A DNA stretch of 64,000 bases. Origin: Granulicella sp. dw_53 (GTDB lineage Bacteria; Acidobacteriota; Terriglobia; Terriglobales; Acidobacteriaceae). The first letter of the stretch is position 1; every line of letters begins with the position of its first letter. This document shows, piece after piece, positions 41,533 to 50,792 of this stretch. Below the pieces are notes generated by a model. It saw only the letters and a program-made list of their open reading frames with translations. It was not told the DNA's origin and did not search any database. Made by a program: the position numbers and the translations under genes. The DNA lies in assembly GCF_018449545.1 (NCBI RefSeq), contig NZ_JAAVUR010000008.1:124001-188000 (forward strand). Direction: 5' to 3'.

Positions 41533-42229
41533 GGCTGTATCCGAGGTCGGCGGCGATGAACTGGCCGGTGATGCCGGTGTTCTCCGGGGAGCAGAGGTAA
41601 CAGACGAGGGAGGCTACATCGGTGAGGGCGGGAAGCCGTCCGAAGGAGGTTGCGGAGCTCATTCGCTCGAGCTGTGCGGGGGTGAGGTTCTTGCGGGCCA
41701 TGGGGGTATCGAGAGCGCCGGGGAGGACTGCGTTGATGAGATGGCCTTCGGCTCCGAGGTCCGCGGTGGCGGAGAGGACGAGGCCCTGGAGGGCGGCTTT
41801 GCTCATGGAGTAGGAGAGCTTGGACTGTCGGGCGACGTTTTGCCAGACGGAGCTGATGACGCAGAGGCGAGAGGCCGGGGCGAGGAGTTTGTGCTTGAGG
41901 AGAGCCTGAAGGGTGACGAGGATGTAGAGGCAGTTGGCGCGGTAGATTTCGAGGTGCGTATCGAAATCAACGTTGTAGATGCTGTCGTTGGTGTTGGCTC
42001 CTTGAGCCCAGCAGACGCTGGTGTAGGGAGCGCCGGTATCGAGTTGAGCGGGATCGAAGTTGGCAGCCAAGGGATCGAGTAGGAGGTTGGTGATGCCGGC
42101 GGAGGTGCTGGAGTGGGGCGTTCGAGAGACGGCGGTGACGTGCCATTGGCGTGCGATGGCTGCTTCCACGACCGACTGGCCGATGGCGCCGGTTGCTCCG
42201 AAGATGAGGATGCGTTCGGTAGGGGTCAT
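41516..42229 (-). CDS. Short-chain dehydrogenase in the cyclase operon
   Basis: A 237-residue classical [21 protein letters not shown] cofactor motif, an active-site Ser in [10 protein letters not shown] and YSMSK. The usual NNAG is replaced around [14 protein letters not shown]. Its last 17 bases overlap the cyclase gene and its start overlaps the aldolase stop by four bases, so all are translated together. It probably reduces or oxidises a keto group of the cyclic or branched product. Confidence 0.86.
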   Translation of the reverse strand: MTPTERILIFGATGAIGQSVVEAAIARQWHVTAVSRTPHSSTSAGITNLLLDPLAANFDPAQLDTGAPYTSVCWAQGANTNDSIYNVDFDTHLEIYRANCLYILVTLQALLKHKLLAPASRLCVISSVWQNVARQSKLSYSMSKAALQGLVLSATADLGAEGHLINAVLPGALDTPMARKNLTPAQLERMSSATSFGRLPALTDVASLVCYLCSPENTGITGQFIAADLGYSHVRIV

Positions 42230-43035
42230 TTGGTTTCTTCTTTGTTCAGGACTGCCCAGCGGGATTCGAGCATGTCGATGCGCTTGGTGTCTTCCTGTTG
42301 GATTGCGCCGTAGTAGTCGCGCTTGTTGAGGAGCCAGAGGAGCTCGAAGTGGACGGCGTTTAGGAGGCCTTCGGCGATGTTGTCTTTGCGGGCGGCCTGA
42401 GCGTCGAAGACCACCTTGCGAGTCTCGAAGCGGGTGAGGTGGATGTCGAGCATCTGGCGGAGGACGGGGATGGAGTCGGAGGAGACGCCGCCGCCTACTA
42501 CGAGATCGAGGTTGTGCGCTTTGCAGGTGGCTGCGGTCTTGAGGACGTAGTCAGTCACCTCTTTTCCGTTGATGGCGTCGCGGCCCAGACCGGCGGAGAG
42601 GGAGAAGTCGACCCGGCCAAAGACGATGCCGGAGAGCTCGGGGGCCTTCCCGGTTTCGATGGCCAGAGCTTCAAGTTGCTGGAAGGCGGTGATGGTCTCG
42701 AGGTTGAAGAGGAAGTCGGTCTCTTCCTGCTCTTCCTTGGTGTAGACCTTGGCGACGCCCTCTGCGAACTTGGAGAGGGCGTAGGTGCTCTCGATCATGG
42801 GAGCGATGATGTAGTCGACGCCGATCTGCTTGCTTTCGATGAGGTCTCGCATGGCCTCGCAGCCGCCGATCTTGAGAGCGAGTTTGAGGTCGGCCTTTCT
42901 GCAGATCTCGACTAGGCGGAGGAGCTCGTCGACGCGGGTGCCTTCCGCTTCGAATTCGGCTTTTACGGCGAGATAGCCGAACTCTTTTTTCCCCAGCTTG
43001 AGAAGCTCCAACATCTTGCGTTCACGATTATTCAT
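42226..43035 (-). CDS. HpcH/HpaI-type class II aldolase/citrate-lyase-like protein
   Basis: A 269-residue TIM-barrel protein of the HpcH/HpaI aldolase (pyruvate-type aldolase) family. Seen: [50 protein letters not shown] (metal Glu) and [20 protein letters not shown] (metal Asp). It is the first gene of the operon, with a start preceded by about 180 noncoding bases. Enzymes of this family make or break C-C bonds with pyruvate or similar enolates, so it could extend or trim a sugar chain before or after the cyclase step. Degradative use is less likely in this context. Confidence 0.82.
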   Translation of the reverse strand: MNNRERKMLELLKLGKKEFGYLAVKAEFEAEGTRVDELLRLVEICRKADLKLALKIGGCEAMRDLIESKQIGVDYIIAPMIESTYALSKFAEGVAKVYTKEEQEETDFLFNLETITAFQQLEALAIETGKAPELSGIVFGRVDFSLSAGLGRDAINGKEVTDYVLKTAATCKAHNLDLVVGGGVSSDSIPVLRQMLDIHLTRFETRKVVFDAQAARKDNIAEGLLNAVHFELLWLLNKRDYYGAIQQEDTKRIDMLESRWAVLNKEETK

Positions 43036-43215
43036 TCAACTCACTATTTTGAATTTAGGGCCGTTGATTCGCGTTCAAGCTGTTTGTTGCAACAGTATAG
43101 ATGTTGTGTCTGTAGGCAGAGCGGATGCGATGGGTTACTATTCGCTGGTGTTCTGCCGAATCTGAAGTGTTGGACGGTTTTGCTGTTCGTTGGTTTGCAA
43201 GCAAGAAGGGACGAG

Positions 43216-44166
43216 ATGGTTACAAGACGAACGACGTGGTTTGGAGTGACGGTATTGCTGGCGGTTGCAGGCGCTATGCAAGGGCAACAACCGACGGTGG
43301 CACAACCGACGGTCGCACAACCGACTGTGGTGTTGAAGGGGAAGACGATGCTGCTGTGGCCTGCGGGGGCTCCGGGCGCGTTGGGGGATGCGGAGGAGGA
43401 TAAGCCGACGCTTACGGTGTATCTGCCAACGGGGCCGAATGTGACGAAGACCGGGGTGGTGGTGGCTCCGGGAGGTGGGTATACGCATCTCTCGATGCTG
43501 AAGGAGGGCGAGGATGTTGCGTTGTGGCTGAACTCTCGAGGGGTGGCGGCCTTTGTGCTGAAGTACAGGCTGGGACCGAAGTATCATCACCCGATCGAGC
43601 TGGGGGATGCGCAGCGGGCGATTCGGACGGTGCGGGCCAATGCGGCGGATTACGGGGTGGCTGCAGATCATATTGGGATGTGGGGCTTCTCGGCGGGCGG
43701 GCATCTGACGGCGTCTGCGGGCACGCACTTCGATCAAGGGAATGCGGCGGCTACGGATGTGATTGAGCAGCAGGGGAGTCGGCCGGATTTTCTGATTCTG
43801 GCGTATCCGGTGATCACGCTGATGGATCCGTATGCGCATACGGGATCGCGAAAGTTTCTGCTGGGGGATGTTCCGGATCCTGCATTGGTTCAGTCGTTGT
43901 CGGCGGAGACGCAGGTGACGAAGGAGACGCCGCCTACGTTTCTTTTTTCGACCACCGACGACCAGACGGTGCCGGTGCTGAACAGCGTGATGTTTTACGA
44001 GGCCCTGGTGAAGGTTGGGGTGCCGGTGGAGATGCATATCTTCCAGCATGGAGGGCATGGAGCGGGCCTGGCGGCGGCGAATCCGCAGCTGCGGGTGTGG
44101 CCTTATCTGGCGATCAAGTGGATGCGGGAGCGCGGTTTTGCGGCTGAAGTTCCTGAGACTCCGTAA
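43216..44166 (+). CDS. Exported alpha/beta-hydrolase, acetyl-esterase-like
   Basis: A 316-residue alpha/beta hydrolase with a signal peptide (VTVLLAVAGAMQGQQ) and the short repeat PTVAQ in three copies just after it. The oxyanion region is VVVAPGGGYTHLSM, the nucleophile Ser is in GMWGFSAGGHLTASAG, the acid region is STTDDQTVPVLNS and the His is in HIFQHGGHGAGL. It resembles bacterial acetyl-xylan or feruloyl esterases, so it may deacetylate plant glycans. ATG at 43216 is preceded by AGAAGGGA with good spacing; in-frame sequence upstream lacks signal features. Divergent from the cyclase operon. Confidence 0.85.
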   Translation: MVTRRTTWFGVTVLLAVAGAMQGQQPTVAQPTVAQPTVVLKGKTMLLWPAGAPGALGDAEEDKPTLTVYLPTGPNVTKTGVVVAPGGGYTHLSMLKEGEDVALWLNSRGVAAFVLKYRLGPKYHHPIELGDAQRAIRTVRANAADYGVAADHIGMWGFSAGGHLTASAGTHFDQGNAAATDVIEQQGSRPDFLILAYPVITLMDPYAHTGSRKFLLGDVPDPALVQSLSAETQVTKETPPTFLFSTTDDQTVPVLNSVMFYEALVKVGVPVEMHIFQHGGHGAGLAAANPQLRVWPYLAIKWMRERGFAAEVPETP

Positions 44167-44323
44167 GACTGGACGACGGCTCATCTGCTGGATGAGCGGA
44201 TTTGATTTTGTATTAGGGATCGGTTTGTGTACATTGAGTGACAATAGCTCTTAATTCGTTGTGGTTTCCCCCTGGAAGCTGCTGTAGCCCTGCTTCAACC
44301 AACAGAGACTTGTGAGAGATTGA

Positions 44324-44362
44324 CCGTCTGGCGGGAGAGTTCGATCCTGTGCCCTCGGACGG
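44324..44362 (+). promoter_or_regulatory. Possible structured leader of the ammonium transporter gene
   Basis: In the 250-base gap before amt, CCGTC (44324) can pair with GACGG (44358-44362), enclosing a GGC/GCC stem and a loop. The region could be a structured 5' leader, but I do not recognise a known riboswitch. Confidence 0.25.
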
Positions 44363-44416
44363 CGGCGAGAACTATTCCCAATTGGCCTTAAGAGCCGATT
44401 GGAGACCAGCCCTGAA

Positions 44417-45895
44417 ATGAGTGATTCAGCCATGCGGCTTTGTTTTGTAAAGGTGGGCTTTGTGAAGTTGTGCCTAGCGTTGTGCTTGATGATTTTGAGC
44501 GGTCTAACGACCTTTGGGCCGATGGCACAGGCGCAGACTCCGGCGGCGCAGGTTGCGCCGTCCTCCGCGAGCCAGGCGGATCGAATTGCGACGTTGGAGA
44601 AGCAGGCAACGGATAGTGCGACTGCGATTGCCGCCGCGCAGACCGCCGGAGACAACGCCTGGATGCTGGTTTCGGCCGCGCTGGTGTTGATGATGAGCGG
44701 CCCGGGGCTGGCTTTGTTCTATGGCGGGTTGGTACGGAAGAAGAACATCCTGGGCACGATGATGCAGACCTTCGCCATGATGGCGGTGATTACGGTGCTG
44801 TGGGCTCTGGTTACGTATTCGCTGGCGTTTGGAGATGGCGGAGCCTTTATCGGCGGGCTGCACAACGCGTTTCTGCATGGTGTGGGGTTGATGCCGGATA
44901 AGGACTACGCCGCGACGATTCCGCTGCAGACATTCATGGTCTACCAGTTGATGTTCGCGATTATTACGCCGGCGCTGATTACGGGCGCGTTTGCAGAGCG
45001 GATGAAGTTCTCGGCGATGCTGGTGTTCATGATCCTTTGGGCGATCTTTATCTACAGCCCGATGGCGCACATGGTTTGGGGTAAGCATGGCCTTCTGAAT
45101 GCAGCGTTAGGGGGCAAGTTTCCGTGCCTGGACTTTGCGGGCGGGACGGTGGTGCATGTGACCTCGGGCGTTTCGGCTCTGGTGACAGCGATCTATCTGG
45201 GCAAGCGGCTGGGATATCCGAAGGTGCCGATGCCGCCGCACTCGGTGGTTCTGAGCTTTATTGGAGCCTGTATGTTGTGGGTGGGTTGGTTCGGCTTCAA
45301 TGCGGGGTCCGCGCTGGGTGCCGGCTCGTTGGCTACCTCGGCGTTTGTGGCGACGCACTTTGGCGCGGCTGCTGCGGTATTGAGCTGGAGCGCGGCGGAG
45401 TGGATTCGGCAGGGCAAGCCCTCGGCGCTGGGAGCGATCTCGGGCGCGGTGGCTGGGCTGGTCGCGATTACTCCGGCTGCGGGCTTCGTGACGCCGATGT
45501 CGGCGATATGGATCGGGCTGATTGCTGGCGTGTTCTGCTACTTCATGGTCGTGAAGGTGAAGGCGGCGTTTGGATATGATGACTCGCTGGATGCCTTCGG
45601 CGTGCATGGCGCAGGCGGAACGCTGGGAGCGCTGCTGACTGGCGTCTTTGCGAATAGCGTGATCAACCCAATCTTCGGGGCGGGCAAGCCGACTGGACTG
45701 CTGGAGGGCAATGCACACCAGTTGCTGAATCAGGCGATCGGGGTAGGGATTGCATGGAGCATCTCGATTGTCGGGACTCTGATTCTGCTGTTTGTGATAG
45801 ACAAGACGATTGGGCTACGAGTAAGCGAGGAAGACGAACGCGAGGGACTGGACCTGTCGCAACACGGCGAAGAAGGGTACGATTGGGCGCACTAA
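44417..45895 (+). CDS. amt: Ammonium transporter (Amt family)
   Basis: Imports ammonium through the inner membrane. After a cleavable signal-like N-terminus (LCLMILSGLTTFGPMAQAQ) and a short linker come the eleven Amt helices: NAWMLVSAALVLMMSGPGLALFYGG, the pore-lining FGDGGAFIGG and MVYQLMFAIITPALITGAFAERM, the conserved His in FAGGTVVHVTSGVSAL, and the second His in FGVHGAGGTLGALLTG. ATG at 44417 was chosen; an in-frame TTG at 44399 and ATG at 44432 also exist. It is followed 79 bases later by the PII gene, the classical amt-glnK pair. Confidence 0.93.
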   Translation: MSDSAMRLCFVKVGFVKLCLALCLMILSGLTTFGPMAQAQTPAAQVAPSSASQADRIATLEKQATDSATAIAAAQTAGDNAWMLVSAALVLMMSGPGLALFYGGLVRKKNILGTMMQTFAMMAVITVLWALVTYSLAFGDGGAFIGGLHNAFLHGVGLMPDKDYAATIPLQTFMVYQLMFAIITPALITGAFAERMKFSAMLVFMILWAIFIYSPMAHMVWGKHGLLNAALGGKFPCLDFAGGTVVHVTSGVSALVTAIYLGKRLGYPKVPMPPHSVVLSFIGACMLWVGWFGFNAGSALGAGSLATSAFVATHFGAAAAVLSWSAAEWIRQGKPSALGAISGAVAGLVAITPAAGFVTPMSAIWIGLIAGVFCYFMVVKVKAAFGYDDSLDAFGVHGAGGTLGALLTGVFANSVINPIFGAGKPTGLLEGNAHQLLNQAIGVGIAWSISIVGTLILLFVIDKTIGLRVSEEDEREGLDLSQHGEEGYDWAH

Positions 45896-45944
45896 TATTC
45901 ATATTGCGATTCGTATTGCGAGATCGGACCTCCGGAGCAAGTGA

Positions 45945-46313
<369 letters not shown>

Positions 46314-46406
46314 ATGTGTCCGCCCCGCCAGTTCGGAGGCGGGAGCTGGAACGGCGGTTCTGGCTGAATGGCTGTTATGCTTTAGTTTCTTTCAGAGGCG
46401 AACACC

Positions 46407-49100
46407 ATGCGCGGAGACGATTCGAGCGGATCGAATGAAGTAGTGGCAGAATCCGCGGGCAGCCGAATGCGTGGGGAGTATCAACGACGGATGTTGGAGA
46501 TCCGCGGCGCGTTCGACGCCGGGGGCAGCGGAGTTGCGGCGATTGCGGCGCGCGCGAAGTTGCTGGATGAGCTTGTACAGCGGCTGTGGGGCGCTGAGGT
46601 TGAACAGGACCCGCGGTTGGGGACGGGGATCGCGCTGCTTGCGGTGGGAGGCTATGGGCGGCAGGAGCTCTTTCCTTACTCGGATGTGGACCTGCTGTTT
46701 CTGCTTGACGCGAAGGTCGCGGAGAAGGACCTGAAGGATGCGGTCCGGCGGGTGGGGCAGGAGCTTTGGGACTGCGGGGTTCGGGTGTCTCCGGCGACGC
46801 GGCGGCTGGCCGAGTGCGAGAAGTTCGATGAGGACAATCCGGAGTTTACGGTCTCTCTGTTGGACCAACGTTTGATCACTGGGGATTCGAGCGTGCAAGC
46901 CAAGCTTGCCGAGCAGATTTTGCCGAAGCTGATACATCGGGAGCAGAAGGCGCTTTTGACGCGGCTTGCGCAACTGACTCGGGACCGGCATGCGAAGTAT
47001 GGTGGAACGCTCTTCCATCTGGAGCCGAACATCAAGGATGTTCCGGGGGGGCTGCGGGACGTTCATGTTTGCGCGTGGGTTGCTGCGATCCAGGGTTCGG
47101 CGCCGGAGAGTGGCAAGTCGGGCAAGTCAGGCGTGGATGCGGTTGGGAGTAACGATCGCGAGGAGTTTCGCCAGGCCGTGGAGTTTCTGTTTCAGGTGCG
47201 CTGCTTCCTGCATTACAGGCACGAGCGGGATGACAATACTTTGGATTGGCAGGCTCAGGATGCAGCCGCTGCGGCGGCGATCGGACTGCAGGGTACGGGA
47301 TCTGCGGATGCAGCGTACTGGATGCGCGTCTACTTTCGGCATGCGAGGAGTATCGAACGGCAGATCAAGCAGAGGCTGGAGGAGATCTCCGACCTTCAAG
47401 GAAGAAAGGGAAAGGCAGCTTCGATCTTTGGTCTGAAGATGGGGAGACGGGTGGAGGAGTCTCTGGAGGGATTCCGGCTGGAGCGTGGGCGCGTGGTGTT
47501 GGACGCGGCGAGTGGGATGGATGGGGACCGTGCCTACGATCCGGCGCTTGATCCGGATGTGGTGCTGAAGATCTTTGCGGCGATGGCCCGGACGGGCTGC
47601 ACTCTAGGACGAGAGGCGGAGGACCGGTTGTCGCATGCGCTGCCGCTGATCTCCGCACATATCGAAGAGGGACCGGCGTTGTGGCGGCAGTTGCAGGCGA
47701 TCCTAACGGAGCCGAACGCGGGGGATGCGTTGCGGGCGATGCATGCGCTTGGGGTGTTGGAGTTGTTGATCCCGGAGTTCCACGGGATCGATGCGCTTGT
47801 GATTCGGGACGCCTATCACCGGTATACGGTAGACGAGCACACGTTCGTGCTGATCGATACGCTGCATCGGCTGGCTACACCGCAGGACGGCGGCCTGGGA
47901 GAGTGGGCAGCACGGTTTGGCATGCTCCTGCAGGAGCTACCTCATCCTGGGCTGTTATACCTTGCCGCTTTGCTGCACGATACGGGTAAGGGCAGAGCTA
48001 CGGGCGAACATGCTGTAGAGAGTGCCCGCATGGCGCGAAGTGTGTTGGATCGCCTGGAGCTGGATGGGTATGAGAGTGGGTTGGTGCTGGGACTGATCGA
48101 GAACCATCTCGATATGTCAGCCGCGTTGCGACGGGATGTGGCGGACGGGGAGGCGGTGGAGGCGTTCGCGGTCAAGGTGCCGACGCCTGAGGCGCTGCGG
48201 ATGCTGACGTTGTTTACCTATGCGGACATCAATGCGGTTCATCCGGATGCTTTGACTCCATGGAAGGCGGAGAACTTATGGAGGCTGTATATCGCGACCT
48301 CTAACTACCTGGACCGGAACGTCGATGACGAGCGTCTGGGAGCGCGTGAGGAGAGCGAGCTGGTCTATCGGGTCACTGCGCTGTTGCCGGGGCGGGCCGC
48401 GGAGGTGCGGGCTTATCTCGAAGGGTTTCCGGAGCGCTACGTGAGGACACGAACGCCGGAGCAGGTAAGGGCGAACTTTCTGAGCGCTGGCCGGTTTGCC
48501 GAAGATGCGGTGCAGTTAGATTTTCGCTATGCGCCGATCGTGAGCGAGATCACGCTGGTGACGCGGGACAGGGCGTTGTTGTTTGCGAATATGGCCGGAG
48601 CGCTGGCTGCATGGGGGATGAATATCGTAACGGCCGACGCGTTTTCTAACCGGCAGGGCGTGGTGGTGGACAGCTTTCGATTTACGGACGGTTTTCAGAC
48701 ACTAGAGCTGAACGAGTCTGAGCATGAGCGGTTCGTGAAGAGCGTGCACGATGTCGTTGCTGGAGAGATTGCAGTCGAGAAGCTGCTGAGTGGGCGAAAA
48801 AGAGGCCGGAAGACGACTCCCAAGGTTGTGATCGAGGCCAGGGTGGACTTTGACGATACAGCCTCGTCGCACAGTACGCTGCTGGAGGTTGTGGCACAGG
48901 ATAATCCGGGCTTACTGCGCGCGCTGAGCCTGACCCTGGCTGGAGGCGGCTTCAATATCGAGGTGGCGTTGGTCGACACGGAGGGAGAGACGGCTATCGA
49001 CGTCTTTTACCTGACGCGAGATGGAGCGAAGCTGTCGCTAGAGGAGCAGGAGGGATTGCGTGTCGATCTGATGCGGGCGATGGAGGAGAATGCTCGGTAG
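46407..49100 (+). CDS. glnD: Bifunctional PII uridylyltransferase/uridylyl-removing enzyme
   Basis: An 897-residue GlnD that uridylylates PII when glutamine is low and removes UMP when it is high. The domains are in normal order: nucleotidyltransferase (VGGYGRQELFPYSDVDLLFL, about 75-95), HD phosphohydrolase (YLAALLHDTGKGRATGEHAVE, about 515-535), and two ACT domains at about 710-780 (ITLVTRDRALLFANMAGALA) and 815-895 (LEVVAQDNPGLLRALSLTLA). A Ser-Gly-Lys repeat (about 235-242) lies in a loop. The last 11 bases overlap the next gene. Confidence 0.94.
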   Translation: MRGDDSSGSNEVVAESAGSRMRGEYQRRMLEIRGAFDAGGSGVAAIAARAKLLDELVQRLWGAEVEQDPRLGTGIALLAVGGYGRQELFPYSDVDLLFLLDAKVAEKDLKDAVRRVGQELWDCGVRVSPATRRLAECEKFDEDNPEFTVSLLDQRLITGDSSVQAKLAEQILPKLIHREQKALLTRLAQLTRDRHAKYGGTLFHLEPNIKDVPGGLRDVHVCAWVAAIQGSAPESGKSGKSGVDAVGSNDREEFRQAVEFLFQVRCFLHYRHERDDNTLDWQAQDAAAAAAIGLQGTGSADAAYWMRVYFRHARSIERQIKQRLEEISDLQGRKGKAASIFGLKMGRRVEESLEGFRLERGRVVLDAASGMDGDRAYDPALDPDVVLKIFAAMARTGCTLGREAEDRLSHALPLISAHIEEGPALWRQLQAILTEPNAGDALRAMHALGVLELLIPEFHGIDALVIRDAYHRYTVDEHTFVLIDTLHRLATPQDGGLGEWAARFGMLLQELPHPGLLYLAALLHDTGKGRATGEHAVESARMARSVLDRLELDGYESGLVLGLIENHLDMSAALRRDVADGEAVEAFAVKVPTPEALRMLTLFTYADINAVHPDALTPWKAENLWRLYIATSNYLDRNVDDERLGAREESELVYRVTALLPGRAAEVRAYLEGFPERYVRTRTPEQVRANFLSAGRFAEDAVQLDFRYAPIVSEITLVTRDRALLFANMAGALAAWGMNIVTADAFSNRQGVVVDSFRFTDGFQTLELNESEHERFVKSVHDVVAGEIAVEKLLSGRKRGRKTTPKVVIEARVDFDDTASSHSTLLEVVAQDNPGLLRALSLTLAGGGFNIEVALVDTEGETAIDVFYLTRDGAKLSLEEQEGLRVDLMRAMEENAR

Positions 49101-49824
49101 AACTCTGCGGGCGATAGCGGGTCTGGTGGGAGTCGCTGTGGTGGGAGGTGGTGCGACTCAGGCTATCGCTGCGGAGAGGCCGGTTGGCAAGGGTGTTTGC
49201 CGACGAGGGATAGTAGAGGGTGAGGTTCGCGCTGGGGAGAGCCTCTCGCGTCCGATCGGAGGCGGGTTGCAGGTGCGAATGGAGCCGCTGTCTTGGGGAT
49301 CGGGATGGCTGCTGCAGGTGCTGCCGGAGAGTGGCCCCAGGCTGATACATGACTATGCGGGACTGGCCACGCCGCCCTATGACTCGGTGAATCCGCTGTT
49401 ATTCAGCACGGACTTCAGCTTTCGGGCACAGGACGCGGTTGCGTGGAATCCGAGGCGGTTCCGGTTTGCGGCGAGTGCAGCGGAGTTTGCGAGGTTGATG
49501 GAAGCGTACGAACGGTATGGCAAACATGTGCCTCCGGCGCAGGGAGCGGAGAGTGAATTGGCAGCGATGGTATCGAAAGCGTCAGAGGGAAAGCTGGAGA
49601 TTCTGGATGCGCATTTGATTCCAGGAACGGCGAATCAGGCCCAGATGGCCGCTATGGTGGCATCGCACTTCAGCTCAACCGCACATCGAGTCGAGGAGCC
49701 TACGGAAGGCAAGGGGATGGCGCTGGGGAAGCTAACTTGGGCGCGGTATAGGATTAGCCTGGATTTTCCGCAGGGATTCAGGGTTAATCCTGAGATGAAG
49801 ATTGAAGAATACAAATGTCCTTAG
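49090..49824 (+). CDS. Uncharacterised exported protein
   Basis: A 244-residue protein with an N-terminal signal peptide (AIAGLVGVAVVGGGATQAIAA). The mature part contains PLSWGSGWLLQVLPES, a FSTDFSFRAQDAVAWNPRRF segment, and a helical middle (EFARLMEAYERYGKHV). No family recognised. It overlaps the end of glnD by 11 bases, so it is cotranslated with it, but there is no evidence of a nitrogen-related function. Confidence 0.72.
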   Translation: MLGRTLRAIAGLVGVAVVGGGATQAIAAERPVGKGVCRRGIVEGEVRAGESLSRPIGGGLQVRMEPLSWGSGWLLQVLPESGPRLIHDYAGLATPPYDSVNPLLFSTDFSFRAQDAVAWNPRRFRFAASAAEFARLMEAYERYGKHVPPAQGAESELAAMVSKASEGKLEILDAHLIPGTANQAQMAAMVASHFSSTAHRVEEPTEGKGMALGKLTWARYRISLDFPQGFRVNPEMKIEEYKCP

Positions 49825-49934
49825 CAGCCAACTTTGCTCGAGAGTTGTGCATCGGAAGGGAATGGGCTAGGTAAATGTTCCGGACTTCAATGGAAAAGTT
49901 ACTAGTTTAGTGGAAGAGTTTTATACTGAAATAT

Positions 49935-50552
49935 ATGAGCGTACCCGCAAACGAGACTTCGAGTAATGGCCGGCCTACGGCAGTTCCACAAAACAATGAT
50001 CGTTATTTTTTCGGCGCGCTCGATAGCTTCGGGAAGAATCGCGACAAACTGACAGAGGTGAGCTGGGGTTACGATCAGCCTGAGGGGATCGTTTTAGCGT
50101 CGATGGACGCGGCGATCAACTGGGTGCGAAAGAACTCGGTCTGGCCGATGACGTTCGGACTTGCGTGCTGTGCTATCGAGATGATGTCGATGGGCGGTTC
50201 GCGGTACGATATCGCCCGGTTTGGAGCTGAGGTATTTCGGCCTTCCCCACGGCAGAGCGACCTAATGATCATTGCGGGACGCGTCTCGCAGAAGATGGCT
50301 CCGGTCATTCGCAGGCTTTATGAGCAGATGCCAGAGCCAAAATGGGTCATCTCCATGGGAGCGTGTGCCACCTCGGGCGGGGTTTTCAATAATTACGCGT
50401 TATTGCAAGGGGTCAACCAGATTATTCCGGTTGACATCTATGTTCCCGGCTGCCCACCTCGGCCTGAACAATTGCTGTATGCGATCACCCTTCTGCAGGA
50501 AAAGATACAAAAAGAGCGAGGAACATTACGCAAGACCCTGAATCTGGATTAG
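49935..50552 (+). CDS. nuoB: NADH-quinone oxidoreductase subunit B
   Basis: A 205-residue NuoB, which holds the N2 [4Fe-4S] cluster at the quinone end of complex I. The four cluster ligands are visible: Cys78-Cys79 ([18 protein letters not shown]), Cys144 ([10 protein letters not shown]) and Cys173 ([14 protein letters not shown]). The N-terminus is about 35 residues longer than in many homologues. No other nuo gene is in the window, so this is an isolated copy; it may be a second copy or part of a split complex I gene set. Confidence 0.92.
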   Translation: MSVPANETSSNGRPTAVPQNNDRYFFGALDSFGKNRDKLTEVSWGYDQPEGIVLASMDAAINWVRKNSVWPMTFGLACCAIEMMSMGGSRYDIARFGAEVFRPSPRQSDLMIIAGRVSQKMAPVIRRLYEQMPEPKWVISMGACATSGGVFNNYALLQGVNQIIPVDIYVPGCPPRPEQLLYAITLLQEKIQKERGTLRKTLNLD

Positions 50553-50647
50553 GATGGCAGCGCCAAGAGTTCAGACAGTTGAGTTACTTTTCAGGTTCGC
50601 CTGGTGTATCGATAGTGGCGCAATACTGCCAACGGGCTGGTAAAGTC

Positions 50648-50677
50648 TTGAAAGATGAATTACATACTGCATATAAA
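50648..50677 (+). promoter_or_regulatory. Candidate sigma-70 promoter for the OmpA-like gene
   Basis: TTGAAA at 50648-50653 and TATAAA at 50672-50677, with an 18-base spacer, lie about 115 bases upstream of the start at 50793. This is the AT-rich 240-base gap after nuoB, and no other gene is found in it. Confidence 0.5.
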
Positions 50678-50792
50678 TGCGAGGTACGCCTGCAACTGCG
50701 GTAAGCTTAATAGAATCAAACAGAAATCAAGCCAAGTGTTAAATTTTTAGCGCTGGCAAATAAAAATGTATTAATTACGCGGAGGAAGTCGA

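Noticed and set aside
44324-44365. Possible tRNA (GTTCGATCC-like T-arm)
   Set aside because: No acceptor stem, anticodon arm or CCA-side pairing could be fitted around the GAGTTCGATCC sequence.
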